Assembly (NCBI RefSeq): GCF_014174475.1
Contig: NZ_JACJUD010000005.1
Coordinates: 310,001-374,000 of the forward strand
Reading direction: 5' to 3'
Length of the DNA stretch: 64,000 nt
From: Aquipseudomonas ullengensis
Lineage (GTDB): Bacteria; Pseudomonadota; Gammaproteobacteria; Pseudomonadales; Pseudomonadaceae
In this document: positions 26,602 to 38,474 of the stretch, piece by piece
How the letters are laid out: each line of letters begins with the position of its first letter
Position numbering within the stretch: the first letter of the stretch is position 1
Translations under genes and position numbers: made by a program
Notes under the pieces: generated by a model
Database searches by the model: none
Seen by the model: only the letters and a program-made list of their open reading frames with translations
What the model was told of the DNA's origin: nothing

Positions 26602-27326
26602 GCCAGCACCCGGTTCAGGTAGCAGGCACGGCGTGCCGGGCTGAGGGCGAGTATCTGCGCCTCGCTCCAGCCATAGGCTTGGGCCAGCACGTGCACCTGA
26701 TCCAGCTGCCGCTCGGCCCAGTGGCCCAGACGTTCCATCAAGAAAGCGCCGATATCGAATAACTCCTGCCACTGCGCATCACAGGCCGGGCAGCGCAGCG
26801 CCAGTTCGGTCACGGCCTGCGGATCGGCCGCCGCCATGGTTACGGCAAGTTGTTCGAGCAGCGCCTGCGGCAAATCCTGCACAGCCAACGCCTCACCATT
26901 ACGCGAGGCCTGTGCGATACAACGCTGCAACAGCAAGTCACGCGCCAGTGCTTCGGATTCGGCGCTGGCGAGCAGCACCATGTCGCGGCTGTCCGGCAGG
27001 CGATAGCACAGCTGGTAGCCCCCCCAGTCCAGCCGCAGCTCGGCGGCTATCTGTGCCGGTGGCTGGCGCAGCTCGCGGCAATCAAGAGTCAGTTCGAGCT
27101 GTTCGCCACAGCACTGGCAACGGGCCGTGGCCTGCAATTGCGGGCCGAACAAGGCACTGTGCAGGTCCAGCAACCCCGCATCGCGCTGGCCGAGCGGCAA
27201 ACGTTCCGCCGCCATTTGCCCTTGTGCCAGCAAGGGCGCCAGCAACGCGCACGGCTGCAGCGCCAGGGGTAATCCACGGCTGTTCTCCCAGGTATCCAGC
27301 CAGGTGGCGGCATCAAGTGTGGCCAC
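26598..27326 (-). CDS. Baseplate hub assembly chaperone-like protein (T4 gp51-like) with zinc-finger Cys pairs
   Basis: A 242-residue protein found between tube and Pvc16-type genes. It contains two Cys pairs suited to one zinc site: RCQCCGEQ near residue 70 and RCPACDAQW near residue 180. The C-terminus has YGWSEAQILALSPARRACYL, which resembles the short motif of T4-type baseplate hub assembly proteins. GTG 27326 is chosen because GGAGAG lies eight bases upstream; a TTG at 27350 is the longer alternative. It probably assists baseplate assembly and is not part of the particle; this is inference from related loci. Confidence 0.72.
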   Translation of the reverse strand: MATLDAATWLDTWENSRGLPLALQPCALLAPLLAQGQMAAERLPLGQRDAGLLDLHSALFGPQLQATARCQCCGEQLELTLDCRELRQPPAQIAAELRLDWGGYQLCYRLPDSRDMVLLASAESEALARDLLLQRCIAQASRNGEALAVQDLPQALLEQLAVTMAAADPQAVTELALRCPACDAQWQELFDIGAFLMERLGHWAERQLDQVHVLAQAYGWSEAQILALSPARRACYLNRVLA

Positions 27327-27392
27327 GATCTCTGCTCTCCATGCGGGCAAGGGTCAGTGCCTCAGCGGCACCGTGCTACGCAGCCAGTAGCG

Positions 27393-27917
27393 CTAGCTGG
27401 GCTCGGTGAAGCTCGGCTCGCTCGGCTCGACTACTTCGTAGTCGCGCTCCCAGCCTTCGTTCTCCAGCTTGATGCGGGCGATGGCCACGGCGTTGGCGTT
27501 GGCGTCCAGGTCCGGCAGCGACTGGAACTCGCTGACCCAGCAGCGGAACACCTTGTAGGCCAGCGCCAGTTGCCCGGCTTCGTTGTACAGCTCGATGATC
27601 AGGTCCTTGCGAAAGTCCTTGAGCGAGACTTCCGCGCCCAGGCCGGAGGCGAAGTTCCACACCTTGTTGGCCCACTTCTCGAACTCGCTGTCGTGGGTCA
27701 CTCCGCGCTCCAGGGTGATGGCCTCGAACTCGCTGCGCCCCGGCGACTTGCGGCTGCTGCTGGGGTCGCCGCCCTCGCGGTGCTTGACCACTTCGGTGGT
27801 GCGTTTCAGCGCCGAAACCTTGCTGATGCCGGCGACGTATTTGCCATCCCATTTCACGCGGAATTTGAAGTTCTTGTATGGATCGAAGCGCTGGGCATTG
27901 ACGGTGAACTGAGCCAT
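27393..27917 (-). CDS. Inner tube protein (Afp1/gp19-like)
   Basis: A 174-residue tube protein. ATG 27917 has a GGGAGAG Shine-Dalgarno; the longer open frame begins with a basic, unlikely extension. Family features include YKNFKFRVKWDGKYVAGISK (about residues 12-31), VSALKRTTEVVKHREGGD, and a C-terminal region with IARIKLENEGWERDY. Hexameric rings of this protein stack to form the injected tube. Only one tube gene is present, where Afp has up to three tube paralogues. Confidence 0.92.
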   Translation of the reverse strand: MAQFTVNAQRFDPYKNFKFRVKWDGKYVAGISKVSALKRTTEVVKHREGGDPSSSRKSPGRSEFEAITLERGVTHDSEFEKWANKVWNFASGLGAEVSLKDFRKDLIIELYNEAGQLALAYKVFRCWVSEFQSLPDLDANANAVAIARIKLENEGWERDYEVVEPSEPSFTEPS

Positions 27918-28010
27918 GTGTGCTCTCCCTTCTGTTGCAGTGCGGCGGGCATGTGCTGCGCGCGAGCGTCGTCGATCCCGCACCCGAAATCGGGCGCGGG
28001 CAGTCCTGGG

Positions 28011-30299
<2,289 letters not shown>

Positions 30300-31238
30300 G
30301 GCTGAGCCTCCTTGCAGGATGAGACCGCGGTCGGCGGATGGCGAATACCTTCAGAGGCCAGCAAGGACTGCTGCCTGCCACACACGCAACGCGACTACAT
30401 CCGGAAAGCGCACAGCCCGGAAACTGTTGTTGGCCACGGCAGCACTATGGAAAGTTGCACTACCGGGCCCGAAGGACACATAAATCTATAGATCGAATTT
30501 AATAAAGCGCCAATATTGGAGCCGTTATTTTTTGAACCACTTAATAAAAAGCAGAACCCGGGAATAACTAGCCATCATATAGCCAGCACTTCATTAAGCA
30601 TCGTTATAAATTATGAAATTCCATTTTGCTATAAAGGAGTGCAATCGAAATCGATCGTCGATAAAAGCAGGCAATCTGCCAGCATCAACCCCGAAATAGA
30701 CGCATAAACCTGCACATGCGGACAAGAAAATCACCTTTTAGCGGCAGGATTAATTGTTTTAAACAGCAACAAGAAACCCTTATATAAATCCGAAAATATT
30801 GCACACGAATAAAATCAAACCCACAACTAGACAAGCAATTACCCACCCAACATGACCGCAACAATATTTAAATTATGGCGACCAACCAAACAGCCGAGCA
30901 GACATACAAATAAGTTCACACACCAACGTACCAATTAGCCTTTCATATCAACACTAACGAGCACTGCCGCCACCTGCAAAGTGCGAAACAGACTTGCCCG
31001 TCTATATCCCAAATAAATAGAGCCTCGCCCAGAAAAGCTCTGCGCCACCCACACGGGTATGCGTGCAGCCAAGAGCGCTGGTAGCAGCACAGCTGAATGC
31101 AACGGCACACGTACAGTTGCAAAAGTGCGGCAACTGCTACAGCACAATTCAACCCTGCTGTGACTGCCACATCCACACGCCAAGGCCCACCATGAACTGC
31201 CATAAACCTGCCCCGCCCAGCGGGAAGGACGCGCCGCC
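30300..31238. other. AT-rich intergenic region upstream of the eCIS operon
   Basis: About 0.94 kb without a supported gene. From roughly 30480 to 30960 it is markedly AT-rich compared with both sides and has many A and T runs. Short open frames (for example 30516-30707 on the plus strand) have no proper codon bias or neighbour support. The region must hold the eCIS promoter and could bind nucleoid proteins such as MvaT/H-NS types. The right part (about 31000-31238) leads into the DUF1127 gene. Confidence 0.6.
30485..30513 (-). promoter_or_regulatory. Candidate sigma-70 promoter of the eCIS operon
   Basis: On the minus strand, TTGGCG (30513-30508) and TATAGA (30490-30485) are separated by 17 bases. 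They match the -35 and -10 consensus at 4 of 6 and 5 of 6 positions. The sheath start lies about 185 bases downstream. This is a visual match only. Confidence 0.35.
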
Positions 31239-31454
31239 ATGGAACGCACGCTCACCACCAGCAAACCCGCCGAATTCACCAGCCGCCGTATCCCGGCTGC
31301 ATGGCCGCTGCGCGTCATTGCCAGCCTGCTGCTGTGGAACCAGCGCGCCCGCACCCGTCGCCAACTCGCCCAACTGGACGACCGCCAACTGGGCGACATC
31401 GGTATCAGCACGGCCGAGCGCATGGAAGAAGTGAGCAAGCCGTTCTGGCGCTGA
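31239..31454 (+). CDS. DUF1127 small basic protein
   Basis: A 71-residue protein of the DUF1127 (YjiS-like) family: a hydrophobic/basic helix (RVIASLLLWNQRARTRRQLA) followed by the family signature QLDDRQLGDIGISTAERMEE. Members are small stress- or phosphate-related regulators, some binding RNA. ATG 31239 has GGAAGGA eight bases upstream. It stands alone between the eCIS promoter region and the ferulate MFS gene. Confidence 0.86.
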   Translation: MERTLTTSKPAEFTSRRIPAAWPLRVIASLLLWNQRARTRRQLAQLDDRQLGDIGISTAERMEEVSKPFWR

Positions 31455-31546
31455 GTAGCAGGCGTAGTCTGTTGCTACTGCTCAGGGAGTCCGCTCGCTC
31501 ATAGCGATTGGCGCTTGCGGACCGCCCTCTATTACCCGGCGCTGAT

Positions 31547-32755
31547 TCAGACAGCAGCGGCTGACGCCCTCTCACTGTCACGTTGCAGCACGCTTGCAGC
31601 GCTGCATGCCGCCAGCAGCACCAGCGGCGAGGTAGCCAGGAGCAACCCGCTAACCCCCGCCCCTGCCGCCAGCAACTGCCCTGCCAGTAACGGCCCGCTC
31701 ATCGAACCCAGTCGACCAACCGCCACCGCCACGCCCACGCCAGTGGCGCGCACGTCACTGGGGTAAATGCGCGGCGCCAGGGCATAGAGAATCAGTTGCC
31801 CGCCCACCGCGCAGGCACCGGCCAGCACCCCGGCCAGATACAGCGCCTGCAACAGCTCGACATGCCCCAGGGCGGCCAGCGCGGCGAGCATGCCCGGATA
31901 GGCCAGCAACACCGCCAGCAGCGATCGCCCCTTGTCCATGAGTCGCCCCGCCAGCAGCGAACCACCCACGCCACCGAGGTTGAACAGCACCTGGATAGCC
32001 GCCGCATCCAGGCGACTCAGGCCACGCTCGGTCAGCAGCGTAGGCAGCCAGTTGAGCAACATGTACAGGATCGTCAGCGTGCAGAAGCAGCTGCACCACA
32101 GCAGCAGCGTGGTAAGGCCACGGCGCCGGCCAAGCAATTCACTGGCGCTCTCGGCCAGCGTCAGTTGCCGGCGCTCCGCCCGCCTCGATTCCGGCAACCC
32201 GATCATCAGCAGCACGGCAATCAGCAGTGGTGTCACGCCGCCGACGTAGAACACCGTCCGCCACTCGCCGCCGATGGCGAACATGCCAATCAGCGCCGCG
32301 CAGGCACCGCCCAGGGGCACACCGCAATAGGTCAGGCTGACCGCCATGTTGCGCAGCTCGGCACTGGCCACCTCTGACGACAGGGCGATCAGAATGGGCA
32401 ACGCGGCGCCCATGCCCAGGCCGGTAATCAGGCGCGCAATCAGCAACTGCTCGTAACTGGAGCTATGCGCGGTCATCAGCGAGAACAGGCCGAACAGGAT
32501 GACCGCCACGATCAGCACGCGCTTGCGCCCGAAGCGGTCGGCCAGCCAGCCGCCGAGTACTGCGCCGGGCAACAGCCCGATCAGACCGGCAGTGAAGACC
32601 CAGCCCAGGGAGGCTGGCGTCAGCATGAATTCGCGCACCAGATGAGGGGCGGCGACGCCTGTGGCCTGCAGGTCGAGACCTTCGAGCAGGGCCACGATGA
32701 AACAGAGCCCGATCGTGCGCAGGGAACTGCGTTGAACGGCGGATGAACTGGACAT
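31547..32755 (-). CDS. MFS transporter, aromatic acid:H+ symporter family
   Basis: A 402-residue permease at the end of the ferulate operon. Twelve hydrophobic helices are visible. The motif GGWLADRFGRKRVLI (about residues 65-79) is the MFS signature between helices 2 and 3, and LIALLEGLDLQATG-type residues (here VALLEGLDLQATGVAAPHL, about 19-37) are typical of the AHS family, which carries benzoates and phenylpropanoids. ATG 32755 has a GAGG Shine-Dalgarno. By context it should import ferulate, coumarate or a related hydroxycinnamate. Confidence 0.87.
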   Translation of the reverse strand: MSSSSAVQRSSLRTIGLCFIVALLEGLDLQATGVAAPHLVREFMLTPASLGWVFTAGLIGLLPGAVLGGWLADRFGRKRVLIVAVILFGLFSLMTAHSSSYEQLLIARLITGLGMGAALPILIALSSEVASAELRNMAVSLTYCGVPLGGACAALIGMFAIGGEWRTVFYVGGVTPLLIAVLLMIGLPESRRAERRQLTLAESASELLGRRRGLTTLLLWCSCFCTLTILYMLLNWLPTLLTERGLSRLDAAAIQVLFNLGGVGGSLLAGRLMDKGRSLLAVLLAYPGMLAALAALGHVELLQALYLAGVLAGACAVGGQLILYALAPRIYPSDVRATGVGVAVAVGRLGSMSGPLLAGQLLAAGAGVSGLLLATSPLVLLAACSAASVLQRDSERASAAAV

Positions 32756-32840
32756 GTAAACCTCGATTTTATTGTTGTAGTGGTCACGCAGGCCGCGCAT
32801 GGCGCCGCGACGGCAAAAGACAGAACCGAGAGCAGCCTCG

Positions 32841-34073
32841 TCAGCGGTAAGCAGGGTTTTCCAGCAACACCGCCATGCCCTGACCGCCGCCGATACAGGC
32901 CGACGCCACCCCGTAACGCAGATTCCCCTGGCGCAACTGCCGCGCCAGGCTCATGCACAGGCGCAAGCCCGTGGCCGCCAGCGGGTGGCCCAGGGCAATC
33001 GAGCCACCACAGCGATTGAGCCGCTCGCCATCGAGCTCCAGCGCTTGCTGCACGGCCAGCACCTGGGCGCCCTGGGCTTCGTTGATCTCGAACAGGTCGA
33101 TGTCCGCCATCTGCAGGCCGCTGCGCTCCAGCAGCAGGCGGATCGCCTCGACCGGGCCGATGCCCATCACCTCGGGCGCCACCCCCACCGCCGTCACGGC
33201 CAGCAGCCGTGCGAGTACCGGCTGGCTAGCCGCCGACTCGCGCCCGACCAGCACCGCCGCGGCGCCATCGACTACCGCACAGCTGTTGCCGGCCGTTTGC
33301 ACACCACCGGCATGCACCGGACGCAAGCGCGCCAGGGCGTCGAGGCTGGTCGCGCGCGGGTGGCTGTCCTGCTCGACCCATTCGATACCGCGCGGCAGTT
33401 CGATCGCGCGGTCGTGATAACCGGGCAGCGTGAAGCGCTCGTTGCTCACCGCGACCAGCTCCTGCGCGTACCACTCCTGCTCGCGCGCCACCCGGGCGCG
33501 CTCGAAGCTGGCCAGGGCGAAGGCATCGACCTCGGTGCGCTGAATGCCGTAGCGACGGGCCAGGTTCTCGGCCGTGGCGATCATGTCGATGCCGGGGGCC
33601 GGGTCATGCAGGGCTTCCCAGAGAAAGTCCTTGAACTCGACCGGCGCGCCCAGGCGAAACCCGTTGCGGTGGGTGTACGCGGCAATCGGGTTGCGCGACA
33701 TCGACTCGGCGGCCACGCACAGGGCCAGCTCGGCGCCGCCGGCAAGCTCCATCCCGGCCTGGCGCAGCAGCTCGAAACCGGTGCCGCAGATACGCTGCAC
33801 CGCCAGGGCCGGCACCGCCTGCGGCACACCGCTGTAGAGGCCGATATGGCGCGGCAGCATGTATGCGTCGAAGCTGGCCTGGGCCATCGAGCCGGCCAGC
33901 ACGCACTCCACCGCAGCAGCGTCGATGGCCGCGCGCTCGAGCACAGCACGACCGACCTTGATCCCCAGATCGATGGGCGACACCTGCGCCAGCGCGCCGC
34001 CGCAATCACTCCAGGGCGTGCGCACACCCTCCAGGATCGCCGTGTCGCTGAAGGCCCAATACAGCCCCTTCAT
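32841..34073 (-). CDS. Thiolase (acetyl-CoA acyltransferase) of the ferulate operon
   Basis: A 410-residue thiolase. The nucleophilic Cys is C96 in QRICGTGF, the general-base His is H363 in GHPLAATG, and the second active-site Cys is C393 in SACIGGGQG. ATG 34073 overlaps the fcs stop (ATGA); the longer open frame is a run-in from within fcs. In Pseudomonas a beta-ketothiolase gene called aat accompanies fcs, ech and vdh and has been proposed to serve a beta-oxidation-like variant of ferulate breakdown. Whether it is needed here is unknown. Confidence 0.9.
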   Translation of the reverse strand: MKGLYWAFSDTAILEGVRTPWSDCGGALAQVSPIDLGIKVGRAVLERAAIDAAAVECVLAGSMAQASFDAYMLPRHIGLYSGVPQAVPALAVQRICGTGFELLRQAGMELAGGAELALCVAAESMSRNPIAAYTHRNGFRLGAPVEFKDFLWEALHDPAPGIDMIATAENLARRYGIQRTEVDAFALASFERARVAREQEWYAQELVAVSNERFTLPGYHDRAIELPRGIEWVEQDSHPRATSLDALARLRPVHAGGVQTAGNSCAVVDGAAAVLVGRESAASQPVLARLLAVTAVGVAPEVMGIGPVEAIRLLLERSGLQMADIDLFEINEAQGAQVLAVQQALELDGERLNRCGGSIALGHPLAATGLRLCMSLARQLRQGNLRYGVASACIGGGQGMAVLLENPAYR

Positions 34074-35950
34074 GACGCAGCGCCGTAGCGAATGATCTGC
34101 GCCACCTGGCCGCGATACAGCGCGTCCACCAGGGCTGCGCGCCCCTGCAACACGGCACGCTGGTTGAGCGTGCCCTTGTCGGTGATCTCGCCCAGGTCGA
34201 GCGAAGGGGGCTCCTGCGCCAGCACGACCCACTCCACACGATTGGCGTTGCCGGTGGCCTGCCGATTCAAGCGCTGCAGCCACTCGGCGAACCAGCCACG
34301 CACCGCGTCGCTGGCCAGCACCTGGGCATCGCTGGCACCTGCTGCCAGCCCGGCCAGTGCGCGGCACTCGGCCAGACGCGGGAACACCAGCAAGCCCAGG
34401 CATTCACGATCCGGCCCGGCCACCACCACATCCTGCACATAGGGCGCGCCCTCCAGCACTGCACGGTTGCGCAGCGGGCCAACGCTGACGAAGACCCCGG
34501 ACGACAGTTTGAAATCCTCGGCAATCCGCCCGTCGAACATCAGCCCCAGCTGGGGCTTCTGGGCATCGGCGAACTTCAGCGCATCGCCGGAGCGGTAGAA
34601 GCCCTCCTCGTCGAAAGCCTCCAGAGTCTGCTGCGGCGAGCGCCAGTAGCCGGCCATGATGTGCGGCCCGCGAAAGCGTGCTTCGAGCTTGCCCTCGGCC
34701 GGCACCAGCTTGACCTCGCAACCCGGCGCCGGCAGGCCGACGTAGCCGGCCATCGACAGCGGCCCGGTGGTGAAGGTGCAGGACGGCGACGCCTCGGTCA
34801 TGCCCAGGCCGGCCATCATGCGGATGCGCTCGCCGCAGTGCTGTTCAGCAATCCGGTCGAGACGATCCCAGACACTCTGCGACAGCCCTGCCGCAGCAAA
34901 GAAGAACAGCTTGATACGGGCGAAGAAGCGCTCGCGCAGCTCGGCGTCGCTCTCCAGCGCGCCGACCAGCTCCTCCCAGCCCTTGGGCACGGTGAGGTAG
35001 GCCGTGGGCGAAACCTCCTTGAGGTTACGCAGTGTCTCGGCCATGCCCTGGGCCGTGGGCTTGCCGCCATCCACATACAGGCTGCCACCGTTGTAGAGGA
35101 CGATGCCGACGTTGTGGCTGCCGCCAAAGGTGTGGTTCCACGGCAGCCAGTCGACCAGCACCGGTGGCTCGGCAGCGAACTCGGGAAAGGTCTGCAGGAG
35201 CATCTGCTGGTTGGCGCAGAGCATGCGCTGGGTGGTCGGCACGGCCTTGGGCAGCTTGGTCGAACCGGAGGTGAAGAGGAACTTGGCGATGCTCTGCGGC
35301 CCGGTCGCGGCAAAGGCCGCCTCGGCCTCGGCGCCTCCGGGGTGACGCAGCAACTGTGAGAAGGCGACGCTGCGCCGCCCGGGCAATTCGCCACGGGTGA
35401 ATACCAGTGGCATCTCCACCGGCGTGAGGGTTTCGATGGCGCGCTGGAACGGCTTGGCATCGGCGGCGAACACCAGGCCGGGCTGCAGCAGCTCAAAGAT
35501 GTGCCGCAGCTTGGCCAGGTCCTGCGACAGCAGCGCATAGGCGGGTGACACCGGGCAGTAGGGAATGCCCGCGTACATGGCGGCGAACGCCAGTTGCAGG
35601 TGCTCCAGGTCATTGCCCGAAAGGATCACCAGCGGTCGCTCGGCAGACAGGCCATACGCCAGCAGCGCCTGGGCAATGGCCCGCACGTTCTCCAGCATCT
35701 CGGCGTAGCTGATGCGACGCCAGGCGCCATCGGCAGTGCGCTCGGCAACGAAGGTCACTTCCGGCTGCACCGTCGCCCAGTGCAGCAACCGATCAAGCAG
35801 GCGCTCGGGCAGCGGCTCCAGGTCTTCGCGCGGGCGCAGGTAGATCGCACCGTCGCGGCCCGGGATGATTTCGACGGCCGGATTGCCGATGGCCACCGGG
35901 CGATAGCGCACCGTGCTCGCCCCGCACTGCGCTACAGATTCAACATTCAC
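34070..35950 (-). CDS. fcs: Feruloyl-CoA synthetase
   Basis: A 626-residue AMP-forming acyl-CoA ligase. It activates ferulate, p-coumarate or caffeate to the CoA thioester, the first step of the CoA-dependent non-beta-oxidative route. The ATP/AMP motif LFTSGSTKLPKAV is near residues 215-227, GLGMTEASP near 366 and the YRSGDALKF/DGRIAEDFKL hinge region near 450-480. GTG 35950 is chosen: AGGAAAGG precedes it and the resulting N-terminus fits the family. It lies after vdh and before the thiolase. Confidence 0.93.
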   Translation of the reverse strand: MNVESVAQCGASTVRYRPVAIGNPAVEIIPGRDGAIYLRPREDLEPLPERLLDRLLHWATVQPEVTFVAERTADGAWRRISYAEMLENVRAIAQALLAYGLSAERPLVILSGNDLEHLQLAFAAMYAGIPYCPVSPAYALLSQDLAKLRHIFELLQPGLVFAADAKPFQRAIETLTPVEMPLVFTRGELPGRRSVAFSQLLRHPGGAEAEAAFAATGPQSIAKFLFTSGSTKLPKAVPTTQRMLCANQQMLLQTFPEFAAEPPVLVDWLPWNHTFGGSHNVGIVLYNGGSLYVDGGKPTAQGMAETLRNLKEVSPTAYLTVPKGWEELVGALESDAELRERFFARIKLFFFAAAGLSQSVWDRLDRIAEQHCGERIRMMAGLGMTEASPSCTFTTGPLSMAGYVGLPAPGCEVKLVPAEGKLEARFRGPHIMAGYWRSPQQTLEAFDEEGFYRSGDALKFADAQKPQLGLMFDGRIAEDFKLSSGVFVSVGPLRNRAVLEGAPYVQDVVVAGPDRECLGLLVFPRLAECRALAGLAAGASDAQVLASDAVRGWFAEWLQRLNRQATGNANRVEWVVLAQEPPSLDLGEITDKGTLNQRAVLQGRAALVDALYRGQVAQIIRYGAAS

Positions 35951-36087
35951 TTCGCCTTTCCTCTCTTTCAGCGTCCAGCGCACGGGCCCGCAATCGGGTC
36001 GCTGCGCTGGGCGCACGACTTGTTCTTGTTATGTCGAGCCGGACGCTGCCGGGCGGCGCTAGGCCGACCGGCAGCCAAGCGGACGAT

Positions 36088-37536
36088 TCAAATCGGGTAA
36101 TGACGTGGGCCGTTCTGCACCGTGACCCAGCGCAACTGGGTGAAATGCTCGATCGAGGCGCGGCTGCCAAAGCTGCCGTAACCGCTGGACTTGACCCCGC
36201 CAAACGGCATCTGCGCCTCGTCGTGCACGGTCGGCCCATTGATGTGGCAGATACCGGATTCCACCCGCTGAGCCAGGGCCAGCGCGCGTGACACATCGCG
36301 ACTGAAGATCGCTGCCGACAGGCCGAACTCCGAATCGTTGGCCAGGCGCAGCAGTTCCTCGTCGCCTTCGCCGCGCAGCACCACGGCGACCGGGCCGAAG
36401 GACTCCTCGCGGTACAGGCGCATCTGCTCGGTCACGTCATCCAGCAGCACTGGCTGCATCACGCTGCCGTCGAGCCCGCCACCAGCCACCAGGCACGCGC
36501 CCTTGGCCACGGCATCATCCACCAGTGCCTGGATGCGCTGCCCGGCAGCCGCATCGATCAGCGAACCGAGCACCGCATCACCCTGCTGCGGGTTGCCGGC
36601 GCGCAGTTTGGCGACCCGAAAAGCCAGCTTGAGCACGAAGGCATCGGCCACCTTGGCATCGACAATCAGCCGTTCGGTGGACATGCAGATCTGCCCCTGG
36701 TTGAAGTAGGCGCCGAATACCGCGGCATCCACCGCCGCGTCCAGATCGGCGTCGTCCAGCACCAGCAGCGGCGCCTTGCCGCCCAGTTCCAGCAACGCCG
36801 GCTTGAGGTGGCGCGCGGCCAGCTCGGCGACGATGCGCCCGACATGGGTGGAGCCGGTGAAGTTGACCCGGCGCACCGCCGGATTGGCGATCAGCCGGGC
36901 GACGATGGCCGGCGCATCTTCCGGCGCATTGCTGATCACGTTGACCACGCCATCGCCCAGGCCGGCGTCGTGCAGCACCTGGCCGATCAGGCGGTGGGTA
37001 AAGGGGCTGAGCTCGGAAGACTTGAGCACCACGGTGTTGCCACAGGCCAGCGGCATGGCCAGGGCGCGCACGCCGAGGATCACCGGCGCGTTCCACGGCG
37101 CGATGCCCAGCACCACGCCGCACGGCTGGCGCAGGCCCATGGCGAAACTGCCGGGCACGTTCGAGGGGATCACCTCGCCGAGAATCTGCGTGGTCATCGC
37201 CGCCGCTTCGCGCAACATGCCGGCCGCCAGCTGTACGTTGAAGCCGTACCAGTTGGCGGCCGCGCCGGTTTCGCTGGCCGCTGCCATAAATTCGGCGGAA
37301 CGCGCCTCCATCAGCTCGGCGGCTTTCAACAAGCGCAAGCGTCGTTCGCCGGGCGCCAGGGCTGCCCACGCGGGGAATGCCGCCTGGGCGGCCGCGACGG
37401 CAGCATCGGCATCGTCCAGCGTGGCGGCAGCAACCCGCGACACCAGCTCATTGGTGAACGGACTACGCCGCTCGAAAGTACGGCCATCGGCGGCCGGACA
37501 GGCCTGGCCGGCGATCAGCAGGGGCACGTCGAACAT
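36088..37536 (-). CDS. vdh: Vanillin dehydrogenase
   Basis: A 482-residue NAD(P)+-dependent aldehyde dehydrogenase that oxidises vanillin (or p-hydroxybenzaldehyde) to vanillate. Catalytic Cys is C284 in NQGQICMSTERL, the general base is E250 in LLELGGKAP, and the oxyanion Asn is N149 in APWNAP. The cofactor region NFTGSTHVGR is near 225-234. Sequence and neighbours match the Vdh of Pseudomonas ferulate operons. It sits between ech and fcs. Confidence 0.94.
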   Translation of the reverse strand: MFDVPLLIAGQACPAADGRTFERRSPFTNELVSRVAAATLDDADAAVAAAQAAFPAWAALAPGERRLRLLKAAELMEARSAEFMAAASETGAAANWYGFNVQLAAGMLREAAAMTTQILGEVIPSNVPGSFAMGLRQPCGVVLGIAPWNAPVILGVRALAMPLACGNTVVLKSSELSPFTHRLIGQVLHDAGLGDGVVNVISNAPEDAPAIVARLIANPAVRRVNFTGSTHVGRIVAELAARHLKPALLELGGKAPLLVLDDADLDAAVDAAVFGAYFNQGQICMSTERLIVDAKVADAFVLKLAFRVAKLRAGNPQQGDAVLGSLIDAAAGQRIQALVDDAVAKGACLVAGGGLDGSVMQPVLLDDVTEQMRLYREESFGPVAVVLRGEGDEELLRLANDSEFGLSAAIFSRDVSRALALAQRVESGICHINGPTVHDEAQMPFGGVKSSGYGSFGSRASIEHFTQLRWVTVQNGPRHYPI

Positions 37537-37591
37537 GGAAAACCTCGCATAAAAAGGTTGCGAACGAGGCCCGCAGGCCCCGCCCTACGGT

Positions 37592-38422
37592 TCAGCGTTT
37601 ATAAGCTTGCAGGCCCGGCTTGATGCTCTTCTCGTCGAGGAACTGCTTCATCCCCTGCTCACGCCCGCCTTCGGTGTCGAGCAGGCGCGACTGGTCGAGC
37701 TTGGCGTACAGGTAGTCCTCGTTCTGCTCCCAGGTCAGCTCGCGGCAACGCTTGAAGCCGATCTTCGCGGCACGCAGCACCACCGGGTTTTTCTCCAGCA
37801 GGTTGTTGGCCAGCTCGATGGTGGTTTCACGCAGCTGCGCCAGCGGCACGCTCTCATTAACCAAGCCCATTTCGGCAGCTTTCTGCCCGCCAAAGGTCTT
37901 GCCGGTCATGATGTAGTACAGCGACTGACGGTGACCGACGGTGTCGGCCATGGCCTTGCTCACCAGGTTGCCCGGCGGGATGCCCCAGTTGATTTCGGAC
38001 AGGCCGAAGGTCGCCTCGTCGGCGCAGATCGCCAGGTCGCAGGCCACCAGCGGGCTGAAGCCGCCGCCGAAGCACCAGCCATTGACCATGGCGATGGTCG
38101 GCTTGGTGTACATGCGCAGCAGCTTCCACTGCCATTGCGAGGCTTCGCGGCGGATCTTCTCCTGAAGGATTTCCGGGCCGGCGTCGATTTCGCGGAAGTA
38201 CTCCTTGAGGTCCATCCCGGCGGTCCAGGATTCACCGGCACCGGTCAGCACCAACACGCGCGCCTCGGCGTCCTGCTCCAGGGTCTCCAGCACACCAACC
38301 ATTTCACGGTTGAGCGTCGGGCTCATGGCATTGCGTTTTTCCGGACGATTGAGGGTCACCCAGGCGATGCCTGCTTCCAGTTCGACCTTCACCGTCTGCC
38401 AGCGGCCTTCGTAGCTACTCAT
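37592..38422 (-). CDS. ech: Feruloyl-CoA hydratase/lyase (p-hydroxycinnamoyl-CoA hydratase/lyase)
   Basis: A 276-residue crotonase-fold enzyme that hydrates feruloyl-CoA and cleaves it to vanillin and acetyl-CoA. With the start at ATG 38422, the residues known in the P. fluorescens enzyme fall at the expected numbers: Y75, S123, E143 and Y239. The oxyanion-hole segment is WCFGGGFSPL. An AAGG Shine-Dalgarno precedes ATG 38422; ATG 38431 is a less likely alternative. It is the first gene of the operon, divergent from a MarR regulator, with an operator-like palindrome between them. Confidence 0.95.
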   Translation of the reverse strand: MSSYEGRWQTVKVELEAGIAWVTLNRPEKRNAMSPTLNREMVGVLETLEQDAEARVLVLTGAGESWTAGMDLKEYFREIDAGPEILQEKIRREASQWQWKLLRMYTKPTIAMVNGWCFGGGFSPLVACDLAICADEATFGLSEINWGIPPGNLVSKAMADTVGHRQSLYYIMTGKTFGGQKAAEMGLVNESVPLAQLRETTIELANNLLEKNPVVLRAAKIGFKRCRELTWEQNEDYLYAKLDQSRLLDTEGGREQGMKQFLDEKSIKPGLQAYKR

Positions 38423-38474
38423 GTCACACACCTTTTTGTTTGTCTGAGGGGTGGTGCAAAGCTATTCCGGCAAT

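Noticed and set aside
30516..30707. 63-residue plus-strand open frame in the AT-rich gap
   Set aside because: No Shine-Dalgarno, no codon bias or recognisable sequence, and it lies in a probable control region.
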